A stretch of 56,694 bases of DNA from Pseudomonas sp. ok272 (GTDB lineage: Bacteria > Pseudomonadota > Gammaproteobacteria > Pseudomonadales > Pseudomonadaceae). Made by a program: the position numbers and the translations under genes. This document shows, in pieces, positions 43,664 through 52,458 of this stretch. The notes under the pieces are model-generated. The model saw nothing but the letters and a program-made list of their open reading frames with translations. It was not told the origin of the DNA and ran no database searches. Each line of letters begins with the position of its first letter. Position 1 is the first letter of the stretch. The DNA lies in NCBI RefSeq assembly GCF_900109995.1, contig NZ_FOCB01000021.1, forward strand, positions 1 through 56,694. Reading direction: 5' to 3'.

Positions 43664-44281
43664 GTGGAAATTGCCTGTCTCGACCTGGAAGGTGTGTTGG
43701 TCCCGGAGATCTGGATCGCCTTCGCTGAAAAAACCGGGATTGAATCCCTGAGGGCCACCACCCGGGATATTCCTGACTACGACGTGTTGATGCAGCAGCG
43801 CCTGCGGATCCTCGACGAACATGGCTTGAAGCTGTCGGATATCCAGGAAGTGATCGGTACCCTCGCGCCGCTGGATGGCGCCATCGAGTTCGTCAACTGG
43901 CTGCGCGAGCGCTTCCAGGTGGTGATTCTCTCCGACACCTTCTATGAGTTCTCCCAGCCGCTGATGCGTCAACTGGGCTTCCCGACGCTGCTGTGCCATC
44001 GGCTGATTACCGACGAAACCGGGCGGGTGACCAGCTATCAACTGCGTCAGAAAGACCCCAAGCGTCAGTCGGTTCTGGCGTTCAAGAGCCTCTACTACCG
44101 GGTGATCGCGGCCGGTGATTCGTACAACGACACCACCATGCTGGGTGAGGCGGACGCCGGCATCCTGTTCCATGCCCCGGACAACGTGATCCGCGAGTTC
44201 CCGCAGTTCCCGGCGGTGCACACCTTTGAAGACCTCAAGCGCGAGTTCATCAAGGCGTCGAACCGTGAGTTGAGCCTGTAA
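43664..44281 (+). CDS. thrH: Phosphoserine phosphatase / homoserine phosphotransferase
   Basis: A 205-residue HAD enzyme, the length of P. aeruginosa ThrH, which dephosphorylates phosphoserine and can pass the phosphate to homoserine. The first motif is DLEGVLVPE, the variant form seen in ThrH; ILSDTFYEF and AAGDSYNDTTML follow. Starts at GTG 43664 with GGGAG upstream. Divergent from cysH. Confidence 0.93.
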   Translation: MEIACLDLEGVLVPEIWIAFAEKTGIESLRATTRDIPDYDVLMQQRLRILDEHGLKLSDIQEVIGTLAPLDGAIEFVNWLRERFQVVILSDTFYEFSQPLMRQLGFPTLLCHRLITDETGRVTSYQLRQKDPKRQSVLAFKSLYYRVIAAGDSYNDTTMLGEADAGILFHAPDNVIREFPQFPAVHTFEDLKREFIKASNRELSL

Positions 44282-44300
44282 GGGATGCCGTGGGGCTGAT

Positions 44301-44410
44301 GGCCTCTTCGCGGGCAAGCCCGCTCCCGGCCAGATTCCCTGTGGGAGCGAGCCTGCTCGCGAAGTCGGTGTGAAGCCAGCGACGATCATCGCGAGCAGGC
44401 TCGCTCCCAC
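44301..44410. repeat. Three REP elements
   Basis: Arms CTTCGCGGGCAAGCCCGCTCCC (44305-44326), GTGGGAGCGAGCCTGCTCGCGAAG (44341-44364) and ATCGCGAGCAGGCTCGCTCCCAC (44388-44410). The last two form a REPIN, and the first is a different subtype (GGGCAAGCC core). They lie between convergent genes. Confidence 0.88.
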
Positions 44411-44436
44411 AAGGACTGCTGCGTACCGACCAGGCG

Positions 44437-45780
44437 CTACAAGCCTTGTAACGTATCGAGCAACACCTTCACCTTGGTGATCGATTCCTGATACTCGGCC
44501 TGGCCATCCGAGTCGGCGACGATCCCGCCACCGCCCCAGCAGCACACCTGGCCGTCCTTGACCAGCAGGCTGCGGATGGCAATCGAGCTGTCCATCTCCC
44601 CGCGCACGTCCAGATACAGCAACGAACCGCAGTACAAACCTCGGCGGGTCGGCTCCAGTTCGTCGATGATTTGCATGGCGCGGATTTTTGGTGCGCCGGT
44701 GATCGAGCCGCCGGGGAAGCTGCCGGCGATCAGGTCCAGGGCATCCTTGCTGGCGGCGAGCTCGCCGGTGACGCTACTCACCAGGTGGTGCACGTTGGGG
44801 TAGCTCTCCAGGCTGAACAACTCCGGTACCCGTACCGAACCGACACGGCAGGTGCGGCCCAGGTCGTTGCGCAGCAGGTCCACGATCATCAGGTTCTCGG
44901 CGCGATCCTTGGCGCTGGCCAGGAGTTCGGCGGCGTTGGCCGCATCTTCCACAGCAGTCAACCCCCGTGGGCGGGTGCCTTTGATCGGCCGGGTTTCCAC
45001 CTGGCCGGCGCTGACTTTGACGAAGCGTTCCGGCGACAGGCTCAGCACTGCGCCGCCATCGGGCAGGCTTTGAAAGCCCGAGAATGGGGTCGGGCAGGCC
45101 GCTCGCAGCGCACAGTACGCCGCCCAGGCATCGCCCTGGCAGGGCGCGCGGAAGCGTTGGGCGAAGTTGACTTGATAGCAATCACCGGCCTGGATGTACT
45201 GCTGGATGCGTTCGAATGCCTGTTGATAGTCATCGGCGCTCAGGTCCGCAGCCATGGTGCCGCTCAAACTGAATCTGGTATCGAGTGGCTTGGCAGGCTG
45301 GTTGAACAATTCGATCAGGCGCTGGCGCTCGGTGTCGGCGAGACTGGGGTGGAACACCAGTTGGCTGGTGCCGCGCAGGTGATCGCTGATCAACGCCCAG
45401 GCATACAGGCCAAAGCGTGCGTCGGGCAGTTGCAGATCGTCTTGCGCCTGGGTGGGCAGGGTTTCCAGGTGGCGGCCGAAGTCATAGCTGAGGTAGCCGA
45501 TCAAGCCGCCGGCGAATGGCAGCTCGAAGGGCGCCGGGATAGTGGCATTGCCCAGTTGGCTGAGCGTCTCGCGCAGGCGTTGCAGGAAGGCGTTGCCACT
45601 TTCGTCTGGCGCGACCGCCAGGGTCGCCAGTGGCCAGGCGCTGAGCAGGTCATAGCGGCCGCGCTCGGCGCTGGGCCGGCCGCTGTCGAGCAACACGCTG
45701 CCCGGGGCATGGCGAATCGCCGCGAAGTACTCGGCGGGGTCGGGGTGATAGGGCAGCGGGTGTAGAGAGCAAGTCAGCAT
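44437..45780 (-). CDS. pabB: Aminodeoxychorismate synthase component I
   Basis: It converts chorismate and ammonia to 4-amino-4-deoxychorismate for folate synthesis. 447 residues, near the usual length. Chorismate-binding core: QVNFAQRF, RPIKGTRPRG, DLLRNDLGR, SFPGGSITGAPK and the final YCGSLLYLD. The PIKGT lysine favours the PabB over the TrpE reading (PIAGT). Confidence 0.92.
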   Translation of the reverse strand: MLTCSLHPLPYHPDPAEYFAAIRHAPGSVLLDSGRPSAERGRYDLLSAWPLATLAVAPDESGNAFLQRLRETLSQLGNATIPAPFELPFAGGLIGYLSYDFGRHLETLPTQAQDDLQLPDARFGLYAWALISDHLRGTSQLVFHPSLADTERQRLIELFNQPAKPLDTRFSLSGTMAADLSADDYQQAFERIQQYIQAGDCYQVNFAQRFRAPCQGDAWAAYCALRAACPTPFSGFQSLPDGGAVLSLSPERFVKVSAGQVETRPIKGTRPRGLTAVEDAANAAELLASAKDRAENLMIVDLLRNDLGRTCRVGSVRVPELFSLESYPNVHHLVSSVTGELAASKDALDLIAGSFPGGSITGAPKIRAMQIIDELEPTRRGLYCGSLLYLDVRGEMDSSIAIRSLLVKDGQVCCWGGGGIVADSDGQAEYQESITKVKVLLDTLQGL

Positions 45781-45884
45781 GAGCAGGGGGGATCAGCCAT
45801 CGAGGCGGGGTGGCGATTGTAGTCCCCTGTAGGAAATGCTCCTAGAGGGATGTCGGGCATAGGCAGACGCATGGTCGGGTGAAG

Positions 45885-45960
45885 GCTTTCGCGAGCAGGC
45901 TCGCTCCCACAGGTTGATGTGTAGCCTGTGTGGGAGCGAGACCGGCTTGCTCGCGATGAA
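45885..45960. repeat. REP pair, tail-to-tail
   Basis: TCGCGAGCAGGCTCGCTCCCAC (45889-45910) and TGTGGGAGCGAGACCGGCTTGCTCGCGATG (45929-45958). The arms point away from each other, the reverse of most pairs here, and the second carries a small insertion (ACCGG). Confidence 0.82.
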
Positions 45961-45977
45961 ATCGCCCCGATCCCGTC

Positions 45978-46964
45978 TCAGCCCTCGACCCGCGGAATAT
46001 GCCCAAACAGTTCCTGGACAAACGCCACGCGCTCCTCGACGGTTTCGGTGATCCCGCGCGCCTTCAATTGCTCCAGGTGCGCTTCCACCGCATGGGTGCG
46101 CAGTGTCAGTCCGCAGTCGTTGGCGATCTGGATGTTCAGTCCGGGACGGGCATTGAGTTCGAGGATCAGCGGGCCTTTTTCCTGGTCCAGCACCATGTCG
46201 ACGCCGATGTAGCCCAGGCCGCACAGTTCATGGCAGCCCGCGGCCAGTTTCATGAAGCCGTCCCAGTAGGGCAGTTGCACACCGTCCACCGCGTTGGTGG
46301 TGTCGGGGTGCTTGGCGATGATGTTGTTCAGCCAGGTGCCGCGCAAGGTCAGGCCGGTGGCCAGGTCGACGCCGACGCCAATGGCGCCCTGGTGCAGGTT
46401 GGCCTTGCCGCCGGACTGGCGGGTCGGCAGGCGCAGCATGGCCATCACCGGGTAGCCCATCAGTACGATGATGCGGATGTCCGGCACGCCTTCATAGCTG
46501 ATGCTTTTGAAGATCTGGTCGGGGATCACCCGGTACTCGATCAGCGCCCGGTCGCGGTGGCCGCCCAGGGAGTACAGGCCAGTGAGGATGCTGGAAATCT
46601 GGTGTTCGATTTCCTCATGGCTGATGATCTTGCCCGAGACCGTGCGGTAGCGGCCTTCGAAGCGGTCGGCGATCACCAGGATGCCGTCGCCGCCAGCGCC
46701 CTGGGCCGGCTTGATCACGAAGTCGTTGCGCCCGCCGATGATCGAATCGAGCTTGTCGATTTCCTTCTCGGTGGAGATCACACCGTACATTTCGGGTACG
46801 TGGATCCCGGCCTTGATCGCCCGTTCCTTGGTGATGATCTTGTCATCGACGATCGGGTACAGGCTGCGCTTGTTGTACTTGAGCACGTAGTCGGCGTTAC
46901 GCCGGTTGATGCCCATGATCCCGCGCGCTTCCAGGGCTTTCCAGGTCTTCCAGAAGCCGAACAT
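45978..46964 (-). CDS. RimK-related alpha-L-glutamate ligase-like ATP-grasp protein
   Basis: A 328-residue ATP-grasp enzyme. ATP-binding segments FVIKPAQGAGGDGI, IEYRVIPDQIF, DIRIIVLMGYPVMAMLRLP and the Mg site LILELNARPGL are intact. This subfamily is regularly found next to a seven-helix transglutaminase-like protein and a retropepsin-like protease, as here. It could ligate an amino acid onto a peptide or protein; the substrate is not known to me. Its start overlaps the stop of the upstream gene by one base. Confidence 0.88.
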   Translation of the reverse strand: MFGFWKTWKALEARGIMGINRRNADYVLKYNKRSLYPIVDDKIITKERAIKAGIHVPEMYGVISTEKEIDKLDSIIGGRNDFVIKPAQGAGGDGILVIADRFEGRYRTVSGKIISHEEIEHQISSILTGLYSLGGHRDRALIEYRVIPDQIFKSISYEGVPDIRIIVLMGYPVMAMLRLPTRQSGGKANLHQGAIGVGVDLATGLTLRGTWLNNIIAKHPDTTNAVDGVQLPYWDGFMKLAAGCHELCGLGYIGVDMVLDQEKGPLILELNARPGLNIQIANDCGLTLRTHAVEAHLEQLKARGITETVEERVAFVQELFGHIPRVEG

Positions 46965-48496
46965 TACGAATCAGCCTTGAGGAAGGCCTTGAACCGTACC
47001 AGTTCGGTCAGGCGGTAGCCGCGATAACGCCCCATGGCCAGCATGAAGCCCACCAGGATCAGCAGGACCGCCGGGAAGGTGAAGATAAAGTACACCAGCT
47101 CCGGCACGCTCATGATCAGGTGCGCCAGGGACGCGGCGAACAGGGTGCCAATCGCCACTTTCATGGCATGCCCGGCGCCGCGTTCTTCCCAGGTGATCGA
47201 CAGGCGTTCGATGGTCATGGTCAGGATCACCATCGGGAACAGCGCCACCGACAGTCCGCGTTCAAGGCCCAGCTTGTGGCTGAACAGGCTGATGGCGGCA
47301 ATCAACACCACCACGAACGTCAGCACCACCGACAGCCTTGGCAGCATTTGCAGCTTCAGGTGTTCAAGGTAGGAGCGCAGCGACAGCCCCAACGCCGTGA
47401 TGACGGTGAACAGCACGACGCCAAAGCCCAATCCGGTTTCACGGAAGGCCAGGGCAATCAACACCGGGGTGAAGGTGCCCAGGGTCTGCAAGCCGATCAG
47501 GTTGCGCAGGATCAGGATCACCAGCACGCCAATCGGGATCATCACCATGATCATGAAGGTCTGCTGGGTTTGCAGCGGCAAGCCGTACAGCGAGTAGTCG
47601 AGGAAGTTGGCGTCGGTGTTCTCGTCGGTCAGCTTGGCCAGGCGAATCGCGTTCATTTCGCTGTTGTTGAGGCTGAACGTGACGTTGGCCTTTTTGCCGC
47701 CATCGACGGTGATCAGGTTGTCATCGCCGGTCCACCACAACAGGCGGTCGCTGGGCAGGCCTTGCTCGCCGGTTTCCGGGTTGAAGTACAGCCAGTCGTT
47801 GCCGTTGAAGCTGCGCAGCCACAGCTCCGGGCTTTGCGGCTGGTCGGCCATCAGGCGGATGGTGTGGACCTTCTCTATTGGTACATGGGCAATGGACAGC
47901 AGCAGTTCGACGATCTTGGCCTTGTGCGCCGGCGATGGGTCGCCCGCCAGCAACAGCTTGGCGTTGTCGTCACTGCTGTTGTTGACCCGCTTGATCGCTT
48001 CGCTGATGAAGGTCTCGACATCGGCCGAGTGCTGGCGGATCGGCGCCAGCAAGGCATCGGCGGCGACCTTTTCCGGGCCTTCGATGGCGATGCTGTCGCG
48101 GAAGGTCGGACCCTTGACCTTGGATTTTTCGCCGGTGTAGCGCTTGGTCAGCACCAGGCGGTAATAAAGGGTCTGCTTGCCGTTGGCGCGGCGGGCCGAC
48201 CAGGTGACCTTGCGGTTGCCGTCGACACGGTTCACCGAAACGCCATAGTTGTTGGAGATGAAGCTCTCGTTGAGGCTGACGTAGTCGCGGCTCAGGGGCG
48301 GCACGAACATCTGGACCTTCACCGGGTCCTTGGCACTGGCGACGAACTCGACCTTGGCGTCGATGTTCCACAGGTCGTCGGTGGCGTCTTCAGTCACTGG
48401 AATGCCCAGCACGAAAATCTGATAGGCCGTAACGGAAATGCCCAGCACCACCAGGATGGCGATCAGGATTTTCAAGTGAAGGGTAAGAGAGCGCAT
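46964..48496 (-). CDS. Membrane protein with inactive-transglutaminase domain and seven helices
   Basis: A 510-residue protein. One N-terminal helix (about 8-28), then a large periplasmic domain with transglutaminase-like features but no clear Cys-His-Asp triad (LSIAHVPIEKVHTIRL in the expected area), then about seven C-terminal helices from about residue 315 (MIMVMIPIGVLVILILRNLIG). It is the middle gene of the operon. The family is known for pairing an inactive-transglutaminase domain with a 7TM module. Confidence 0.85.
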   Translation of the reverse strand: MRSLTLHLKILIAILVVLGISVTAYQIFVLGIPVTEDATDDLWNIDAKVEFVASAKDPVKVQMFVPPLSRDYVSLNESFISNNYGVSVNRVDGNRKVTWSARRANGKQTLYYRLVLTKRYTGEKSKVKGPTFRDSIAIEGPEKVAADALLAPIRQHSADVETFISEAIKRVNNSSDDNAKLLLAGDPSPAHKAKIVELLLSIAHVPIEKVHTIRLMADQPQSPELWLRSFNGNDWLYFNPETGEQGLPSDRLLWWTGDDNLITVDGGKKANVTFSLNNSEMNAIRLAKLTDENTDANFLDYSLYGLPLQTQQTFMIMVMIPIGVLVILILRNLIGLQTLGTFTPVLIALAFRETGLGFGVVLFTVITALGLSLRSYLEHLKLQMLPRLSVVLTFVVVLIAAISLFSHKLGLERGLSVALFPMVILTMTIERLSITWEERGAGHAMKVAIGTLFAASLAHLIMSVPELVYFIFTFPAVLLILVGFMLAMGRYRGYRLTELVRFKAFLKADS

Positions 48497-48501
48497 GGGG
48501 A

Positions 48502-49038
48502 TTACTCGGCGGTATGAGCGTCGGTGGCGCAGGCGGGTTTGCCGGCAGCGTATTTAAGACTGGGGTCGACCAGTGCATCGAAGCGTTTCAGGGCTTCGGA
48601 GCCGATCAGGAGCGGGTACTGGAAGGCGCTGCGGTCGGTCAGGTTCACTTCGATGCTGCGCAGCGCCGTGCCCATGCAGATATCCAGCTCGATCACCGGG
48701 CGTGCGGTGTACTGTTGCCCTTCCTCGGGATCGTAGTCGCCCGCGCGGCGCTTGATTTTGCTGACTCGCGCCAGTGGCCGTTCGATCGGGTGCGTGTGGG
48801 CCGCGTCAATGGCCAGGTAAAAACGCACCCAGGATTCGCCGTTGCGCTTGAAGCGCTTGATGTCACGGGCACTGAGGGAGGCGGTCTTGGCGCCGGTGTC
48901 GAGCTTGGCCGCCACTTGCAGGTCGATGCCTGACAGTTGGGCGTACTCGTTGAGGCCGTACACGGTTTTTTCGCCCGCGTAGCCAAGGGCCGGCAGGCAG
49001 AACAGGCAGAGCAATGAAGGGAGGTGCTTGAGTCTCAT
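48502..49038 (-). CDS. Retropepsin-like periplasmic aspartic protease
   Basis: A 178-residue exported protein. Signal peptide MRLKHLPSLLCLFCLPALGYA; the catalytic triad of a retropepsin is AKLDTGAKTASLSA, and LIGSEALKRFDALVD gives the second half. The family was long called 'ATP-dependent zinc protease' without biochemical reason. First gene of the three; five bases separate it from the 7TM gene. Confidence 0.87.
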   Translation of the reverse strand: MRLKHLPSLLCLFCLPALGYAGEKTVYGLNEYAQLSGIDLQVAAKLDTGAKTASLSARDIKRFKRNGESWVRFYLAIDAAHTHPIERPLARVSKIKRRAGDYDPEEGQQYTARPVIELDICMGTALRSIEVNLTDRSAFQYPLLIGSEALKRFDALVDPSLKYAAGKPACATDAHTAE

Positions 49039-49228
49039 AAATCCTGGCGCGCGCTGTCCATTCTTTCTTTTGGTTCAAGGTGACTGGCATTGCTGCGCAA
49101 GCGCCCTTTTATGCCTGCCATAAAAAGATGACAGGTAAATGCGGCCGGCATTCTAACACGGTGGTTTTATGGCGCTAGCGCCGGCGAGGGTCCTTTAGTT
49201 TGGTTTTAATTGCCGTGCTTATTAGACG

Positions 49229-49240
49229 ATTGTCGACAAT
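49229..49240. promoter_or_regulatory. GntR operator 1 of the prp operon
   Basis: Perfect 12-bp palindrome ATTGTCGACAAT, upstream of the GntR gene, most likely in its promoter. Confidence 0.65.
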
Positions 49241-49302
49241 AGATCTTTTTTCTTTGACGAAAGCCTAGTTATTGGTTAGTTTTTGCCGCATCAGCTTTCA
49301 AG

Positions 49303-49313
49303 GTGTCGACAAT
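49303..49313. promoter_or_regulatory. GntR operator 2, touching the start codon
   Basis: GTGTCGACAAT repeats the core TGTCGACA of operator 1 and ends at the base before the ATG at 49314. Spacing from operator 1 is about 74 bp (seven helical turns), which would allow looping. Confidence 0.6.
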
Positions 49314-50036
49314 ATGCTGGATCAACTCGATTCCCCAGCCCTGGCTCAGGACGATTCGGAAACCCTCTCCGAGAACGTCTTCCGTAGAATCCAGGCGGCC
49401 ATCGTCAAAGGCGAGATCGCACCGGGCAGCAAAATCTCCGAGCCGGAGTTGGCGCGCACCTATGGCATCAGCCGTGGCCCGCTGCGCGAGGCAATCCACC
49501 GCCTTGAAGGCCAGCGCCTGCTGGTGCGAGTGCCTCACGTCGGCGCCCGGGTGGTGTCCCTGAGCCACGCCGAGCTGGTTGAACTCTATGAGATCCGCGA
49601 GTCCCTGGAGGGCATGGCGTGTCGCCTGGCGGCCGAGCGCATGACCGATGCCGAGATCGAAGAGCTGCGCCAGGTCCTGCATACCCACGAGCGCGATGCC
49701 GCGTTCCAGGCCGGCGTCGGCTACTACCAGCAGGAAGGCGACTTCGACTTCCATTACCGGATCATCCAGGGCGCCGGCAACCGCACCCTCACGCAAATGC
49801 TCTGCGGCGAGCTGTATCAACTGGTGCGCATGTACCGCATCCAGTTTTCCGCCACGCCCAATCGCCCGCGCCAGGCCTTTGCCGAACACCACCGAATTCT
49901 CGATGCCATCGCCGACCGTGACGGTGAGTTGGCCGAGTTGTTGATGCGTCGCCATATCGGCGCGTCAAAACGCAATATCGCCCGTCACTATCAGGACGGT
50001 AACCATCCGACAGTCACTCCACGAGGTGAGTCATGA
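49314..50036 (+). CDS. GntR-family regulator of the methylcitrate (propionate) operon
   Basis: A 240-residue FadR/FCD-type GntR protein. The winged HTH is about residues 12-75 (ARTYGISRGPLREAIHRLEG), followed by an all-helical FCD ligand domain. The ATG at 49314 follows operator 2 directly; a TTG at 49272 is in frame but less likely. It overlaps prpB by four bases (ATGA), so it is the first gene of the operon it should repress. Confidence 0.9.
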   Translation: MLDQLDSPALAQDDSETLSENVFRRIQAAIVKGEIAPGSKISEPELARTYGISRGPLREAIHRLEGQRLLVRVPHVGARVVSLSHAELVELYEIRESLEGMACRLAAERMTDAEIEELRQVLHTHERDAAFQAGVGYYQQEGDFDFHYRIIQGAGNRTLTQMLCGELYQLVRMYRIQFSATPNRPRQAFAEHHRILDAIADRDGELAELLMRRHIGASKRNIARHYQDGNHPTVTPRGES

Positions 50037-50926
50037 GTTCCAACAAGAGCACACCAGGCCAGCGTTTCCGTGATGCGGTCGCCAGCGAGCAGCCGTTGCA
50101 AGTGGTGGGCGCGATCAACGCCAACCATGCACTGCTGGCCAAGCGCGCCGGTTTCAAGGCTATTTATCTGTCCGGTGGCGGGGTTGCGGCCGGTTCCCTC
50201 GGCGTGCCTGACTTGGGCATTACCGGTCTGGATGACGTACTGACTGACGTGCGCCGCATCACCGACGTCTGCGACCTGCCGCTGCTGGTGGACGTGGACA
50301 CCGGTTTTGGCTCCTCGGCCTTCAACGTGGCGCGCACCGTCAAGTCGATGATCAAGTTCGGCGCGGCGGCGATTCACATCGAAGACCAGGTGGGCGCCAA
50401 GCGCTGCGGGCATCGTCCGAACAAAGAGATCGTGACCCAGCAGGAAATGGTCGACCGCATCAAGGCGGCGGTGGACGCCCGCACCGACGACAGCTTCGTG
50501 ATCATGGCCCGCACCGATGCCCTGGCCGTGGAAGGCCTGGAGTCGGCACTGGATCGTGCGGCTGCGTGCATCGAAGCCGGCGCCGACATGGTGTTCCCGG
50601 AAGCCATCACCGAGCTTGAGATGTACAAGTTGTTCGCCGCCCGCGTGAAAGCGCCGATCCTGGCTAACATTACCGAGTTCGGTGCTACGCCGCTGTACAC
50701 CACCGAGCAACTGAAAGCCGCCAACGTGGCGCTGGTGCTGTACCCGCTGTCGGCGTTCCGGGCCATGAACAAGGCGGCAGAAAACGTCTACACCGCGATC
50801 CGCCGCGATGGCACGCAGCAGAATGTCATCGACACCATGCAGACCCGCATGGAGCTTTACGATCGCATCGACTACCACACCTTCGAGCAGAAGCTCGATG
50901 CGTTGTTCGCCCAGAAAAAAGGCTGA
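50033..50926 (+). CDS. prpB: 2-methylisocitrate lyase
   Basis: It cleaves 2-methylisocitrate to pyruvate and succinate, the last step of the methylcitrate cycle. 297 residues with the isocitrate-lyase-superfamily catalytic loop KRCGH (in GAKRCGHRPNKE), VDVDTGFG and IHIEDQ. Coupled to the GntR gene; followed by a REPIN. Confidence 0.95.
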   Translation: MSSNKSTPGQRFRDAVASEQPLQVVGAINANHALLAKRAGFKAIYLSGGGVAAGSLGVPDLGITGLDDVLTDVRRITDVCDLPLLVDVDTGFGSSAFNVARTVKSMIKFGAAAIHIEDQVGAKRCGHRPNKEIVTQQEMVDRIKAAVDARTDDSFVIMARTDALAVEGLESALDRAAACIEAGADMVFPEAITELEMYKLFAARVKAPILANITEFGATPLYTTEQLKAANVALVLYPLSAFRAMNKAAENVYTAIRRDGTQQNVIDTMQTRMELYDRIDYHTFEQKLDALFAQKKG

Positions 50927-50963
50927 GCGGCGACCCGCGTATCGCGTGTGAAGCAATGCTGAC

Positions 50964-51058
50964 CCGTAGGAGCGAGGCTTGCCCGCGAAAGCGATCTGAT
51001 TCCGGGCACTGAGTGTGAATATAGATCCGCGTTCGCGGGCAAGCCTCGCGCCTACGGG
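50964..51058. repeat. REPIN between prpB and prpC
   Basis: Arms CCGTAGGAGCGAGGCTTGCC and GGCAAGCCTCGCGCCTACGG. It is inside the operon, where the transcript would fold it into a long hairpin that can slow 3' decay of the prpB part. Confidence 0.87.
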
Positions 51059-51124
51059 AGCTGGGCATCCGTCCTCGATCAATGTGTTGCCAAGTCCCTA
51101 ACAAATTCAAGATTGGAGAGAGCA

Positions 51125-52252
51125 ATGGCCGAAGCAAAAGTATTGAGTGGCGCAGGTCTGCGTGGCCAGGTCGCCGGGCAAACCGCGTTGTCCACCGTGG
51201 GCCAGGAAGGCGCTGGCTTGACCTATCGCGGCTACGACGTGCGCGAACTGGCGGCGGATGCGCAGTTTGAAGAAGTGGCCTACCTGTTGCTGTACGGCGA
51301 GTTGCCGAGCAAGGCCCAACTGGCGGGCTACATCGCCAAGCTGAGCAAGTTGCGCGACCTGCCGCAAGCCTTGAAAGAAGTGCTGGAACGCATCCCGGCC
51401 GACGCCCACCCGATGGACGTCATGCGCACTGGCTGCTCGTTCCTGGGCAACCTGGAGCCGGAGGCGGACTTCTGCGAGCAGCACGACAAGACCGACCGCC
51501 TGCTGGCCGCGTTCCCGGCGATCATGTGCTACTGGTATCGCTTCAGCCACGACGGCAAGCGCATTCATTGCGTGACCGATGAGTCCTCTATCGGCGCGCA
51601 CTTCCTGCACCTGCTGCACGACAAGCCGCCGAGTGAGTTGCACGTCAAGGTGATGAACGTGTCGCTGATTCTCTACGCCGAGCACGAGTTCAACGCCTCG
51701 ACTTTTACCGCCCGCGTCTGTGCCTCGACCCTGTCGGACCTGTTCTCGTGCATCACCGCCGCCATTGGTTCGCTGCGCGGCCCGCTGCACGGCGGCGCCA
51801 ACGAAGCGGCGATGGAAATGATCGAGCGCTTCGCTTCGCCCCAGGACGCCATCGACGGCACCCTCGGCATGCTGGCGCGCAAGGACAAGATCATGGGCTT
51901 TGGCCACGCGATCTATAAAGACAACGATCCGCGCAATGAAGTGATCAAGGGCTGGTCGAAAAAGCTCGCCGACGAAGTGGGCGACAAGGTGTTGTTCCCG
52001 GTGTCCGAAGCCATCGACAAGACCATGTGGGAGCAAAAGAAACTGTTCCCCAACGCCGACTTCTACCATGCCTCGGCGTACCACTTCATGGGCATCCCGA
52101 CCAAACTGTTCACGCCGATCTTCGTTTGCTCGCGCCTGACCGGCTGGGCCGCCCACGTGTTCGAACAGCGCGCCAACAACCGCATCATCCGCCCGAGTGC
52201 CGAGTACATCGGCGTTGAACAGCGCAAGTTCGTGCCAATCGAACAACGCTGA
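51125..52252 (+). CDS. prpC: 2-methylcitrate synthase
   Basis: It condenses propionyl-CoA with oxaloacetate. 375 residues of the citrate synthase fold, with catalytic residues in SLRGPLHGGANEAA (His), MGFGHAIYK (His) and the Asp region FYHASAYHFMG. GGAGAG lies five bases before the ATG at 51125. Confidence 0.94.
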   Translation: MAEAKVLSGAGLRGQVAGQTALSTVGQEGAGLTYRGYDVRELAADAQFEEVAYLLLYGELPSKAQLAGYIAKLSKLRDLPQALKEVLERIPADAHPMDVMRTGCSFLGNLEPEADFCEQHDKTDRLLAAFPAIMCYWYRFSHDGKRIHCVTDESSIGAHFLHLLHDKPPSELHVKVMNVSLILYAEHEFNASTFTARVCASTLSDLFSCITAAIGSLRGPLHGGANEAAMEMIERFASPQDAIDGTLGMLARKDKIMGFGHAIYKDNDPRNEVIKGWSKKLADEVGDKVLFPVSEAIDKTMWEQKKLFPNADFYHASAYHFMGIPTKLFTPIFVCSRLTGWAAHVFEQRANNRIIRPSAEYIGVEQRKFVPIEQR

Positions 52253-52297
52253 TTGGGGAGGGGCGCCGACGCAGGGACCTGAGTTAACGCAGATCCC

Positions 52298-52388
52298 TGT
52301 GGGAGCGGGCTTGCTCGCGAAGACGGACTGACATTCAACGTTGATGTCGACTGACACACCGCTTTCGCGAGCAAGCCCGCTCCCACAT
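52298..52388. repeat. REPIN between prpC and acnD
   Basis: Arms TGTGGGAGCGGGCTTGCTCGCG and CGCGAGCAAGCCCGCTCCCACA enclose a short spacer containing an imperfect inner repeat (ATTCAACGTTGATGTCGACTG). Confidence 0.88.
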
Positions 52389-52458
52389 GTGACCGTGCTC
52401 ACTTCGGAGCCCGCTGCCGGCCCCACCTTTTGTCTCCACCGTGACCGAGTCCTGACCG

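Noticed and set aside
44301..44410. Regularly spaced palindromes that could suggest a CRISPR array
   Set aside because: The units alternate in orientation and differ in subtype, spacers are short and irregular, and no cas gene is near. They are REP elements.
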